NCBI GenBank assembly: GCA_025738555.1
Contig: JAOVFP010000001.1
Location: 4,898,001-4,962,000, forward strand
DNA length: 64,000 nt
DNA from: Cyathus striatus
Taxonomy: Eukaryota; Basidiomycota; Agaricomycetes; Agaricales; Nidulariaceae
Direction of reading: 5' to 3'
Each line of letters starts with the position of its first letter. Positions within the stretch are counted from its first letter, which is position 1. The notes beneath the pieces were generated by a model. The model did no database searches. It was not told the origin of the DNA and saw only the letters and a program-made list of their open reading frames with translations. Below, piece by piece: positions 36,495 to 48,914 of this stretch. Made by a program: the position numbers and the translations under genes.

Positions 36495-38482
36495 TTAACT
36501 CGCATCAGATCTAGCCTGTGTTCGTCGTGGAGACTTTATCCACTGGAACAGTGGAAGCGTTATGCAAGAGATCACAATCCACACAATTAAAATTCCGAAG
36601 TTAAATCCAACTAATTATAACGTTAATACAACAATACGATAAGCGAACCGTAATTTCAAGCAATGGCTTACCTCTATTCTTGGTTCCAAATACTATAGTC
36701 CGCACGGCTTTTGATACATTGTAGAACGGCGCCGCATAACCATAATAGAATATCTTTGGCATCACTTCGATTGGGAATACACAAACTGAGACATTCGCTT
36801 TACAAAAAGGCCAGTCAGCGAAGGAATCGCAATCACGTAAATGAAAGGCTTACTTATTATCCACGTCAGCATGAAAAAAGCAATGAAGCTCGTTGTTAAA
36901 AGCGTAATCATCGATTCTAGCGCCAGGCCCCTGTGTAACGACGAAGTCAATTATGAAAATACAGAGAACATTTAAGCATAAATGTTTACACGGAGAGCAT
37001 GGCGACGAAATTAAGCATCCAGAATATTACAAAGCCTCCATGGCCGAACCTGCTCGAAATGTTGATTAGTGCTATAGTAACATCGGCTAGCAACGTGCAC
37101 GTACTTGCGAGTGAAATTGACTTGGAAAGCAAGGTTGAGAAGCGAGTAGAAAAGCTGTTAATGGGGGATTAGTGAGCATTATGGGTAGATGCGCTAGATA
37201 GGGTACGAACTGAAATGACGAAGTATGCAGTGACAGCTGAACCTAGACGAAGAAGAACCAAGTTCTTCACCGACAGCCTATTTTCGTACCCCGACGCCAG
37301 ACGGGCAGCACTGCCTATCATCTAGTACCATAATCAGACCTGACATGTTTAAATACCGAGCAGAGCTTACCACAACGAAGAACGAAAGGATGAGCTGGTA
37401 AAGCAGGCCAACAAATGTCATGGCTGTCGCCCTGTAAATTTTAATCTAGCACCTGTAACTGTGTTGAATCAATGAGGTGCTTACACAGGCACATCGAAAG
37501 GAGCGAGGTTCTGAATAGTATAGTAGATGGGTTGTACCAGCGTCTGAGGTGACTGGCCGAGAATGGTTGAGACATTGGTTCCTGCTAGACGACCAGCTGC
37601 TTCAAGTGCAAATCTCATAGATATAATCTCAAGCGATGCTTGTACCTAAAAAAAATCATATTAGATAGAAGGTAGGATTTTAGGCGGAATGTAGCTCACA
37701 GATGGTCGTATAAGGGAGCGGCTTAACGAAACATTTAGGTTACGATAAACAACCACAACATTCATAGACAACATACAAAGCATTCTCATTCCTAGCTTCC
37801 ACTGCGAACACTGTGATAGCACTGGATCCGTCATAGCTCGCATTCGGTTGAGATATTGAAGAAAGGAGACGCGCCGAGGCACCCTCGTTTACTATAAAGT
37901 TCCATATCGAGCCGAGCATGGTATGGAGTAAAAGACTACTGCTTACTTGCTATAACCACCCATGTCATTTCCTCCTTTACCGCATTCGCTAGCTGCGATA
38001 TTCCCCCTGGGAATTCGCTCCCGGAAACATTGTACCATGTAACTTTGGACGTGGCCGCGAGCGCTGAAGATCCTAATGCCTGTGCGACTTCCTGGCCAAT
38101 GATACCTCCGTCGAAGTCCTGTTAATAGATTGCCCATAATTACATCTCGGCAGCCAAAAATAGCGAACAAAGTTAATATACACACCACCACATAGCCAGG
38201 TAGATTATGCGCAGGAATCTTCCATAGTGCACCCCAGTATATTGAGAATATAGTGAAAATAAGGACAACAACCATCATGGTTCCGCCTCCAAATACCTTG
38301 AGGTATGTGGCGCGCGCTGTTGCTGGGTCCATTCCTTGACCTTCTGAAGGTGCATTTTGAATCTGCGAATCAGACGAACTCTGTGCCTTCTCGTCGGTAA
38401 GCACCTTCGTCGCAGTGTCGTCGAGTGGAATAGACTCGTGAGACTGCTGGTGAGTGCTCGTACGAGATAGCGAAAGAGACAT
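36495..38482 (-). CDS. DUF3533/SNG1-type membrane protein
   Basis: Members include yeast Sng1, linked to nitrosoguanidine resistance; they are membrane proteins resembling the permease part of ABC-2 systems. About nine exons read from MSLSLSRTSTHQQS (38482) to the stop at 36495. The first helix is MMVVVLIFTIFSIYWGALW, followed by the family segment ALWKIPAHNLPGYVVDFDG. The extracellular loop (SKVTWYNVSGSEFPGGISQL) follows, then RFALEAAGRLAGTN and NLAPFDVPV. The helical C-terminal half includes FVGLLYQLILSFFVV, LVLLRLGSAVTAYFVIS, FVIFWMLNFVAMLSV and SMITLLTTSFIAFFMLTW. It ends FGILIVWIVISCITLPLFQW and SPRRTQARSDAS. An upstream exon-like piece (MTTQAPAGKLSPVHQ, 38645-38545) does not join in frame, so I kept the inner Met as start. 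Confidence 0.85.
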
Positions 38483-38659
38483 CAGTGGGCTATATTTGCA
38501 CTGCCAGTTGACCGGGCGGGAGTAAGAAAGAAGCCTGACTTACCTATATCATCGGGGTTCTGAATATAATAAGACGGTGGACTCAGTTCCTGAGTGGCTG
38601 GCTGGTGAACCGGTGACAGCTTTCCAGCCGGGGCTTGCGTGGTCATATTTTGTCAAGCA

Positions 38660-41090
38660 AGAGGCTGATTCTAGCCAAGTGAGCGTTTCAAACAAAGTCA
38701 CTCACGAGTGCGAAAAGTCATTTCTCCTGACATAAGTCTTCGTATAAGCCAATCACAGTGCATGAACGCCATTAGGCGGATGCAATGGAACCGGATGCAA
38801 TGTTCTCCGATTTTGGCGGATAGAGCACAACCGAGGATATAATATTCCATGATAGTTCCGAGCTATCTGATAAGCGTGAGCAGCCAGTTAGAAAGGCAGA
38901 ATTCTGACGCAGGATGCCACGAAACTGGACCAATTTCGAAATTAAGTGAAAAAACAGTTACTCAGCTTAGACAACCTCCCAGTCCGTCGTGAAATCTCTG
39001 TAATACAAAAGTTATAAACATTTTGGCTGAAAATCAGTAACAGCGATTGTGGAGCTACTACTACAACTACTGAATAGTTTCCACAGCCAAGGGTATACGA
39101 GTAGCTAAATTTAGATTTGATTGATCGCGAATATTTCAGCGAACGAAAAAGAATAAAAAGGCGTAGCTGCCAGCATTATGTTAAGTAGTAGAGTTTATAC
39201 AAGGCCGAATACATACTAGACATGGCTCGAAGAAGCCTTCACCCCATTGAATATTCGGTTTGTCAATTATTGCGTCAGTGGCATCTCAGCTGCTAGCATA
39301 AAAAATACCTTACATACCCCAATTAAAAAGCAGTAAAGAAAGGAATTCTTCAGTGCTTCAGTATTCAATATTTGGTATAAATTTTTCTCGAGTCCGACCT
39401 GCAGAAGGAAGAGCCAAGTACTAGGCTGGCAGCAAGTAAGCTACTAGTATGTGTTGTAGCCGCGAATTAAGTATGTGATCGTAATTGGATTGTAAAAGAA
39501 AGAGCGACTGAATGTTATGTGGCGCTACCAGGCGAACATAATATCTGATTGAACCCCTCAGAATTATTATCAAAATACACGCAAGCCACATATACCAGTT
39601 ATTACGCCCGAAAATTTGATTGCTAAGTTGTCCACAGTCAGTTTTACTACTATTAAGTTATAGCCTCGGAGTTAAGATTCAGGTTGGACTCACTCGATAC
39701 TGGACTTCATCTGAATCTAGGCTGATACCAGAAGCAGCCATTTGGTATAGATCTCAACGTCTTGCGTATGTCATTACAGTCACAAAGGTACCGCTACAGC
39801 TCGTAGCATTGCAACTGTTTGCCTGAATGGGCACAAAGTTATGTAAAATACATATTATTATGATACCTCTCTTTCTCTTACTAGTACAGGCCGTACTTCA
39901 ATTTTCATCCTTAGTTGTTTTTCAAATTCTTCCGATGCAGAAATGTGTGAGCCACTGCGCCGCAACAATGACAAGGGGGCAGGAGAAACCACTGATTTTC
40001 AACGGGTTTGCGATTAATCAAATGCGTTTCTTGTTGCAATAAAATCTTTGCCGAGGTTGCGTTTGGCTGCGTCTGGTTGCGTCTGGTTACCTTATGATTT
40101 CATAATTACAGGAGGTTGATTCGCATTTCAATTGTATTTTAATCTATATGTTAACACCACATTCCAGAAATCAGGGGGAGCCGCAGGGTCTATAATTTAA
40201 AATACAACTACCGCCTGACAGAAATCCGAAGTTCAAGTGCTAGATACCGGTCCAATGTATGTTTCGAATACAATCGTCTACTATCTGATTCATGGTAAAT
40301 GAAGAAGTCTTTGGTAGCGAGATGGTAATTGTTAAATGTAAGCTTACGGACTCACAATTAGATTGAAATTTTGCGACTGCGAAGTTCAAGCAGGCTGGGG
40401 CTTTCATGGATATATACATAATAGAGGCCAAGTCCTTCAGGGGGGATCGGCTGCTCCGCGTCCGTTTGAGGAACTTGGCCCAACCCTTTTCAAATAGCTT
40501 TTGTTTGCGTAGAGGCTGTCGTCGAAGCTGGAATGTAAGTAATACGTCAGTGGCAATCGTAGGAGTACTTTTACGGCGTTTACACCGCTGCGGAACACTA
40601 TGAAGTAATATTCAGGGTGAATATACGTTACTTTGTCCTTAACAAATGTCGAAACAAAATAATACTTAAGTAGACATTCCAAAGTAGGCGAAGAAAGAGC
40701 CAACAACTCGCGGGGCTACAACACGATCAAGCGACGTTCGTCGCTAACGCCTCTGACGTACACTCAACAGACGTACTAGACTTGTACCAAATACTTCTCT
40801 TCTCTCAGATACATATATACGACTCATGGATATACGGTCACAGCGACTTCAACTCAATAATCCATGTTAACTTCGCGAAGCAAAGTGTAAGCTTGAAATT
40901 AAATGCCAGCGACAACCATCAAATTAGAAAATAAGTGTACTCATACACAGTAACGAACGAAGCATGCATCTACACATCATAAGGCAGGAAGATTTACAGC
41001 CTGAAGCATTCAGCAAGTAAACTTCCGTTTTCACCAAGTTTTAACTGCATCTGTTGGCCAAGAAAGGTCTAACCTGGTCTAACATGAATG
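38660..41090. other. Intergenic region, no gene recognised
   Basis: About 2.4 kb with only short open frames and no family motif, RNA gene or strong repeat that I can see. Confidence 0.4.
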
Positions 41091-41492
41091 TTACTCCCCT
41101 GGGCCTTGCGCCCCGTCGGACCCGGACATGAAATCGCATATCGAAGGGCGTAGAAGCCAAGGAAGCCGAGCGGTTAGAGTTGCAACCGCTTCCGCGGATA
41201 GATGTACGCCGAACCCGACGATAGCAGACATTCTTAAGCCTGGAGAAGCAAGGGCCGTCAAGATAGTTCTCCACGCTAAACACCGTCGGATCCATTCAAC
41301 CGCTGTAGCAAATACTGAGATGTCAGAGGAGATATAGCATCCAGAATTTGTGCCTAGAACTCCTCTACATGACGCAAATCTATCCGTGGCGGTAACACAT
41401 TTCAATGTCGGAGTTCTTCCGTCTGAAGTGCCAGTATCAGTGTAACATGATATGAAGCTGTAAAAGGGTATCAAGTAATGCATCAATAACAC
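41091..41492 (-). other. Open frame of unknown status
   Basis: A 133-codon minus-strand frame (for example SDISVFATAVEWIRRCLAW, AIVGFGVHLSAEAVATL) has higher GC content than its flanks. No family is recognised. It may be the remnant of a gene or chance. It lies just downstream of the membrane-protein gene on the same strand. Confidence 0.25.
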
Positions 41493-41515
41493 TTAAATAT
41501 GTATACAACCATATC

Positions 41516-42720
41516 CTAGTATTGCACTGCCTCCACAGGAGTTTTCTTCCCCCTCTTAGCAAGCCCGCTGCCTAAAGTCGCGCCCCCAACAGAACTGACA
41601 GGTACAGATTGCTCATGCCGCACTATAGGCTTCCTAGGCTTCGTCGCAGGCGCAGAAATCAACCAGTGGTTGTTAAGCACCCGCAGACCGAAGAGCGTTC
41701 CTAGAATCGCAGTGCAGAGCGCTTTCGCGCCAAGGGGGGTGAGGGAAGCAATATCAGCTGTGCTAGTTTTCACTGTAGAGTTGGAGAAGAGGGGTACGAG
41801 GAACGTCGAGAGGGGGGCGAAGGCCGGGTGAGCGGTGGTAAGACTGTAGACGACGGCTGCAGAGCAAAAGGTCGATAAGTTAATACGTCACCCGAATGAA
41901 TGAGAACAAGGACTGACCGACCAGTGATCCTCCCCATACATCCAATGTCCCCCATAATCCAGCACCGGCTCTAAACACCGGAGGTGTACTTATTTTCCAA
42001 TCGGGCGTCCAGACACCTAATGTTGCACCGCTCAAACCTCCGCCCGCAGACGCCACAGCGCCAATAATCATATGTGTGAGCGGGGAGGACACGTATGCTT
42101 GATGCACGTGAGGAGAGGAAGGTGGTTGAGGGTCATGGTTACTGCGTTAACTCGTAGTATCGCGTCCACAGGGAATAGTAGGGTATCAAAGAATTTAGGA
42201 TTAAGTGCCTGTTGTATGAACCGTTAGCATCTCACGATTACGTCGTTAGGCAATGACGCACCGAGGGAAAGATCGTAAAGAATGTAGTGAGGAATGTGTG
42301 TACGGTGAGATAGTTGATCCATATACCGAAAGAGTATAACATAGGGGGTGGTACACCTAGCATAATATGGCTCAAGAAAGTGCCTCCCCAGCACTAGTTC
42401 CATCGTTAGTACCGTGTACGGTGGAAGCTAACTTGGTGACGACATACCATAATCAAGAAGCCAAAAGCATTTGTGCCAAGCGACAACGACGAGCTATTAC
42501 GTCGTACGAAAGACTGGAATGCCATCGATATCCTGTACGACACTGTGTTAACCTTAAATATGAAGTCAAAGCTGGCAACTGAAATGCCTCACCTAGCAGC
42601 GTGCAAGGTCGACGCCCAGACGTATGGAAACCATTCTGAGTGAACTTTAGTTGTCGTCACCAAGACAAACGCGTTTGCTACTGGTTTGAGGGCATCTGCA
42701 ACTGTGACGGCTAGGTTCAT
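41516..42720 (-). CDS. Uncharacterised multi-pass membrane protein with a GGG-rich helix
   Basis: Exons join from MNLAVTVADALKPVANAFVL (42720). The next exon begins HIMLGVPPPMLYSFGIWINY and continues YLTVHTFLTTFFTIFP, then ALNPKFFDTLLFPVDAIL. Later exons read SSPLTHMIIGAVASAGGGLS, RAGAGLWGTLDVWGGSLV, AAVVYSLTTAHPAFAPLSTF and LGAKALCTAILGTLFGLRVL. The C terminus is KKTPVEAVQY with a stop at 41516. At least five hydrophobic helices are visible. The small-residue-rich helix and repeat-like layout recall TRIC-type cation channels, but this is only a loose resemblance. One junction (around 42150) does not keep frame with any splice site I can see, so there is either an unusual intron or a one-base lesion there. 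Confidence 0.6.
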
Positions 42721-42822
42721 GGCTCTGGAAGTGGTGGTGGAAGTATGTGTTGAGTATGTGTGTGAAGTGGAAATGAAGTATAAGCGGGAGACGCGCTCAT
42801 TACAAACCCTCCTACGGACATA

Positions 42823-43142
42823 CAGCTAGATACGAAACAATAGAGAATCCATTTCTAAAGTCCAGTTGGAGACTTGTTTGGCTTTGGAGCTCGGCATGTA
42901 CAAATAGAAACCGGTACTGCCTATTTTGTCAACATTCGATGTTCAATGTCAATGAGATTTACAATACATAAGCTGCAGGGCACTAGTACCAGGGCGGATG
43001 GCAGAGACTTGGAGTTCACTTAATTCGGGCCACTAGCTGTGGCAGTGATGCCGGTTTCCGTTTGTATATGCCGAGCTCCAAAGCCAAACAAGTCTCCAAC
43101 TGGACTTTAGAAATGGATTCTCTATCGTTTCGTATCTAGCTG
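42823..43142. mobile_element. Tc1/mariner-type MITE (320 bp)
   Basis: Two inverted arms of about 93 bp at 95% or better identity (from 42823 and to 43142) begin CAGCTAGATACGAAAC on each strand. The dinucleotide TA flanks both ends (42821-42822, 43143-43144), as expected for Tc1/mariner elements. The short middle has no coding frame. The high arm identity implies a fairly recent insertion. Confidence 0.85.
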
Positions 43143-43171
43143 TAACGGCGTTATCTATATATAATCTATAT

Positions 43172-44361
43172 TAGTGTTGTTGCAGCTCGGCTTGAGGAGC
43201 CATAGCCGCCCAAGCCGAGCTGATTTCTAGCTAGCCGCAGCCAGCCATTTGGCTAACAGCTTGCACGGCTGACACCCCAGCTAAAGGGTTAGCCGGGGGG
43301 TTTCCTATATTTGGTAAGGAGTAGCGCTTTCCCCAGCAGCTGGAGAGCTACCAACGCTTAATTAATTAACTATTATGTACAGTCATCAACCACCAAACGT
43401 GACACCCCACCCAACGTGACAAACCCAATTGATTGACCTCTCCTCACCTCAAATCTATGGCTATCGCAACAATTCTTTTTGTATTTTGAGGCCTAGTATC
43501 CCAGGAATGAGTTCAAACAATATTTTTACAGATATATATTGAAATAGATATATGACGCATAAATTAAGTTGGAGAGTTACCCCAAACATGAGATTTCCAA
43601 AAAATACATGGCATAGATTACTCAATAAAGGTACTTGATTTAACTGTTTTATAAATTAGGCAACTATTATTTAATGTAATAAACCTCTATAAATATTTTT
43701 ATGGTAAAGTACATCTATGTTCTCTGATATATCACTAGAAATCTGAAGTGCTCAGTGTTGCGTGACAAGGAGGTTTTGTTTATATTAATGATCCGGACTT
43801 CGGCAATCTTTAATTTTGAAGTGTTCTGTAATAAACTGTATGGCCATCAGTGGCTGTCACGCTGCGTGGTTTTGCTTAAAATCCAGTCTCCTCAACTATT
43901 TTGTGAATGGTTGTTCCCTACTAAAACACAGTGCAATAAAAATTATACTGAATGATTCTATAAGCTTATATCTATCCATATGTACAATTTTTATAGTAGA
44001 ATATGTACTAAATGATGTGGAATCACACCTTCAAGTTTTGTTGTCACGTTGAATGGTTGATGACTGTAACACCTTCTTTTAGGCATTTGATATGTAGTTG
44101 TAGTAGTTGCTCGTCAAGTTGGGATATGAATGGGTGTCTGTGGTTGGTTTACTTACTCTAATTTTATTTTCAGCTAATTTCTCTTGATGTCTGTAGTTTT
44201 AATATTATTTATATAGCAGGATTACACTAGTAATAACATAAATACTCCTCATAGTTTTTTCAGCTTCCTAAAATGTATATTAGCTGCAGCTTAGCTGAAT
44301 ACAAGGTTAGCTGGCCTTAGCTGAGCCAAGCTGAGTCATGTTTAGCTGTTTAACAACACTA
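43172..44361. mobile_element. hAT-type non-autonomous element
   Basis: The ends read TAGTGTTGTT and AACAACACTA, a typical hAT terminal inverted repeat. A perfect 8-bp target duplication, ATCTATAT, flanks it (43164-43171 and 44362-44369). Subterminal AGCTCGGCTTG/AGCTTGGCTCAGC motifs are repeated in both halves, as in transposase-binding subterminal repeats. The 1190 bp contain no transposase frame. It starts 29 bp after the Tc1/mariner-type MITE. Confidence 0.9.
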
Positions 44362-44379
44362 ATCTATATCTTATACACA

Positions 44380-44662
44380 CTGCTGGTGGGCAACTTTTTT
44401 GCAGTTGGCAAAATCCATGTAAATTTGACATCAATAATGTTACATATTGGGTACATATATGCCACTGCAAGATGTAGACAAAATGTAAGCAAAATCCATT
44501 ACTATAAATGGAAATTATTTCCATATATAGGAAAACATTTTGCAAATGTTTTGCCTATGTTTTACAATTGTTTTGCCAATTGCAATATCTAATGTTATTG
44601 CTGTTGATTTTGCTGGCCAATGGCAATGGCAAAATAGTTGCCTGTCAGCTGTGACAGTGTTG
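44380..44662. repeat. Imperfect inverted repeat, possible MITE
   Basis: The left arm GGGCAACTTTTTTGCAGTTG pairs loosely with the inverse of the right arm ending GGCAAAATAGTTGCCTGTC. The inside repeats GCAAAATCCAT and TTTTGCCAAT-type words. Identity of the arms is only about 70%. Confidence 0.4.
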
Positions 44663-45970
44663 GGGTGCTGTTGTGGCCAAAATTCTCGATGCACTCATGA
44701 ATATCAGCTGTAGCTGGGTCCAACAAGAGAAGCCTTCTCTGGGCCTGCCAAATTAGAGAAGGAGAAGGACAGTTGGGGAGTGCTTACTAATTGTTTTTCT
44801 TGCTAGATCTTGCCAAATGCCCAAATTGGGGTTGCTTGAGGGAAGAAGCTTGTTGGTGTGAGTTTTAAGGGAGCTGTCCGGCTCCTGTCAAGGGCTTTCA
44901 ATTGAGAGGGATACCGGTATGGGGTTAGAAGTAGCCAGCCAATAGTGGTTTTGTTTTGTTTTTTTCCGCTTTTATTTGATTTTACTTACCTTTTTTTCAT
45001 TACTTAATTAAGGGTGTTGGGAATTGCTGGAACAGGAGGGTTGGTCTAGGTGCTTTTTGGAGCTGCAACTGAGGCATTTGGGGACTGCTCTGTGCAGGAG
45101 GAGCAGACATGATCACGAATAGTCCCCAAGCCCTTGGGGCTGCGCCTGAAAACACCAAGTCTGAGCTTTCTCTTTTTGGTAATTTTTGACATCTTCTTTT
45201 TCTTGTTGCTTGACAAGGACTCTTAGACATGATGTAGAGTAGAGTAATTAGAGAATTGGGGTCTGTGACACAAGAGAACACATTGCACAGACCAGCTTTC
45301 ATTTGTACATAAACCCACTCCCTTCAGAGGGAGAAATCCATCTTCTGTTCACTTGGTATTTTCTGTGAGACTGTGCTTTGAGCTCAGATCGACTTCTGGT
45401 TTTATTCTCTTTGTACTGTGTGCTTTGTACTCTACTAGCCAAGTCCCATCTTCATTTGTCCTCTTCCCTTTCCCTCTGTATTCTGCTCCCATGATGTTTA
45501 AATGTGTCGCATTTGTTTCCACACATGGATTACACATAATCCATTGAACATGTCACTCACATGGTCTAATGGACTGCATTTCACTTGCCAGAGCTTTGTT
45601 TACTCATACTCTAATGCACAGGTACCTGCCAATGGACTCCCGTGTCTCTTCCCCTCTTCCACAAGTGGTGACCACTGCAGGGGTTGCTGTGGGGTCTCTT
45701 TCTCTGTGTGTGTTTTCTCTTTCTGTCTCTTACTAACTCCTTCTTCTCTAGAAGTTTACCTTGCACATGAGTGCTTTGCTCTCAAGTCTCTGGCAACAAC
45801 CTCTGTCTATTTCCTCACTTTGACAACATACCTTACCTCCCATCTGTTTAACATTTTTCTGGTAATTCCATTACAATTGTACACCCTTATTCCTGGCTCT
45901 TCCCATCAATCTCTTTACGACTTTTAACTGGGGATTACTGCCAAGTGACTTATATTTCATTGCTGTCTCG
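44663..45970. other. Spacer upstream of the Ty3/gypsy relic
   Basis: No LTR, primer-binding site or gene could be identified. A minus-strand frame at 45000-45302 (KRRCQKLPKRESSDLVFSG) is unassigned. Part of this region may be the 5' end of the retrotransposon. Confidence 0.35.
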
Positions 45971-48535
45971 ATGTCTGAAAACGCTGGTACTGCACCATCT
46001 GGTGCTGCTGGAGGTTCTGGTTCTGGTGGTTCTGGTGGTTCTGGTTCTGCAGGAGCTGCACATGTAGCAGCTGTAGCACCAGCTGCACCACTGAATCAAC
46101 AGTTCTTTTTGCCTATGCTGATTCCAGGCCAATGCGATACTGTTGTCTTTAAGGGAAAATGTGTATCAGATTTTATTGCTGCACTTGAAGGTTATGTGGA
46201 TGCTGCTGGGGTTGCCCATGAAGATTTACCCAGCCATGTTCTCTGCTACTGCAACAACCGAACCTGCATTGCTCTCGAAAACTGAAGCATTTGAGCTGGG
46301 AATGATTGGGTAGCGGCTAAGGCCCTTCTCAAGAAGCTTTACACATCTAGTGATGAAGCACCTCATATTACGCCAGAACACTTATGCACCTGGGTGATGC
46401 AACATGCTAAGGAAGCCGTTATTATGGATAAGAAGGGGGTAGATTGCTATTATTGCGACTACACTGCTCAGTCTGATTAATTGCTATCTAACCATTTGCT
46501 TTTGAAACATGATGCTAACTTATGGTTTTATCTAGGAATACCGAATGACCTTTGACCTCGTATCAAGATGAAACTACCTCAAGAACACCAAAAGCAGACT
46601 AACCCTCCCTCTATTGAGGTCACCTTTGAACTCTTGCAAGCAGAGTTCAATGAGGAGGATCTTGATGCTCTGATAAGTAATGTTGTACTACAGTATCATA
46701 CTGATGAGTCTTCGGATAGTGATATTTCGAGTGATGAGGATGAGAAACCAAAGAAGAAGAAGTCTACGAAGAAAGTGAAGTTTGAGCTGAACATTACTGT
46801 GGTCCCTCCAGTGCCAGTTGTCGAGCCCAAGGACCCAACTGCTATTGAAATACTAGTAAAGCAGATGCAGGACTTAATGCTAAGTCATGGTTTATTACAG
46901 AAATCACTAGCTGATATGAACAAAGGTGCATCTTCATCTACTGGTCCTTTGCTGACCACCTTCCAGCCCAAGAAATGCTACATTTGTGACAAGACTACAC
47001 ATCGGCTAGGCATTCACAACTGCCCAGAGGTCCTGGTACTCATCGCAGAGGGATTGTGCAAGTATATGGCAGACGGCAAATTGGTCAAGACTGACAAGAC
47101 TCCTCTGCCTTGAGCCTTTGGGGTGGAGGGTGGTATTGCTAGGTTATTACATGAGGAGAAGAATGCGAGGCAAGAAGAGAAGGGGAAGGCCCCTGAATCA
47201 CGAAGGGAACGGCCTCCCCACATGGTAGGATTCACTGGCTTGCAGTTCAACAATATCGATGTTTTCCAAGATGACATCTTTGGGGTTTCGACTGTAATGG
47301 CATATGACTTGCTTCTGGTAATGTGCTCTCAGACCAAAGACGTCCGTTTCGATTCTAAGAAGAGGCCGGAAAAGAAAGAAGATTCTATGATGACACTGGC
47401 TAAGCACAAGACTACTACTCCAGCTACTGCACCACCAGCACCTTACCCAACATCGACTCAGCCAGTGCCATCTTCATCGTCAAATCCACCTGTGGCCCAA
47501 CAGAATCCGACACCTATTACTGTGAAACCACCACCAGTTAATACAGAAGAAGGGTATAACATGAAGCAGAAACAGAAGAAGCCTACTGCCCAGCATAAAG
47601 AAGACAAGATGGATGTTGATAAGGACCCTCCCAAGGCGAAGGGGACTGGTTACCATTTGACTTCGGATTTACAGGACTCAGTCAATAGCAATGAAATACA
47701 AGACTGGATTTTAAACATGGTAATAACCTTGCCTCTACGTGATATTTTGGGGGTGTCACCAGACCTTCAACGACACTTCGCGAACCTAATGAAGATGAAA
47801 TGTGTGTATGAAGTCAAGGCTGCGGAAGGGTCTCCAGACCAAGAAACGATAGCACAGGTCTTCTCTGTGGAAACAGCCTTTCTGGGGTCGGAAGTCTGCC
47901 TCTCTTATGACGCTGAAACTGAGGACTTAGATGACATCCTTGCCTGTTACTCCTCTGCTGTAAGACTCCACCGAGAAGCTCATCCTCTGTATGCTATGCA
48001 AACTGGTCATTTCACTGCATCTTTTGGAGGTCTCACTGCGATCTTTATGATTGATACTGGGTCTGAGCTTAATCTTGTGTCTAAGGACTTTTACAACCAG
48101 ACCAACCTCCCCGCGGATATGGATGGTTTGTGATGGTCCCTCAAGGGCATCAATGGGGAGCCTGTTTGTCTTGGAGGATGTGTGCGTGACACACCTATTG
48201 CCATCTCTGGTCATCAATTTGACCATTACTTCTTCATCTCAAGCGAGGGAGCAGGATGGTATGACATTATTTTAGGGCAACCTTGGCTGACGTGGTATAG
48301 TGCACAGATTTGCTACTCGCAAACCAGTTCAATGTCCCTTAAAATCTGGGAAGGAGGAGAAGGGGATGTACCTCGTGAAATCTTCCAGATTTGGCCTACC
48401 ATTACAGTCCCTTTGTGTGCCCTGAACTCAGTGTGCAACGAATCAATGCTTGTTCTCAAGAAGAATTGTAACCATGAAGTTGAGGCTGACTGGGAAGAGA
48501 TTGAAGCAGGATCGTCAGGATCATCAGGAAACTAG
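45971..48535 (+). pseudogene. Ty3/gypsy gag and aspartic protease (decayed)
   Basis: It begins MSENAGTAPSGAAGGSGSGG, a Gly/Ser-rich gag N terminus. The gag core (VVFKGKCVSDFIAALEGYVD) follows, then an acidic/Lys-rich region and a Cys/His cluster (CYICDKTTHRLGIHNCPE). A Pro-rich linker lies near 47400-47650. The protease has the active-site motif MIDTGSELNLVS and the later strand DIILGQPWLTWY. Stops at 46283, 46292, 46553, 47111 and 48131 are TGA, and one at 46477 is TAA. The frame on both sides of the last TGA is the same. It is non-functional. Confidence 0.8.
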
Positions 48536-48914
48536 ACATGGGCATGCACCCAAGACCGGTTTTACAGGACATGTCCATTCCTACTCTTGGGTGATCCTTG
48601 CAATGTCTTCTTAGCAATTATGATTCTGATTCATTTTCTGATTCCTTAATTTATTCTTATCCAGTTGAAACTTACAATAAAACTCTTAGGGCTGCTGCAT
48701 ATGCAATGCCAACCACTGCTTGACCCTTTTTGACTTCTTGGACTCAATGTGCACTGATTGAAGAAACTAAAACTACTTGCTTGGCTAGGAAAAAGTACAA
48801 ACTGGTCGACTGAAAAGTTAGACCAGTTCCAACCTATATGCCTGACCCAGCAGGACAAGTTTTCACGAAAATAGAAATTCAGACACTAAGCCCCCTTCCT
48901 CTTAATCCTCATGT

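Noticed and set aside
38545..38645. Upstream first exon for the DUF3533 gene (MTTQAPAGKLSPVHQ)
   Set aside because: Its GTAAGT donor is in phase 1, and the only acceptor leads to an immediate stop; it was left out unless transcripts show otherwise.
42367..42582. Plus-strand frame of 71 codons
   Set aside because: It overlaps the minus-strand membrane-protein gene, whose exons have consistent helices and splice sites.
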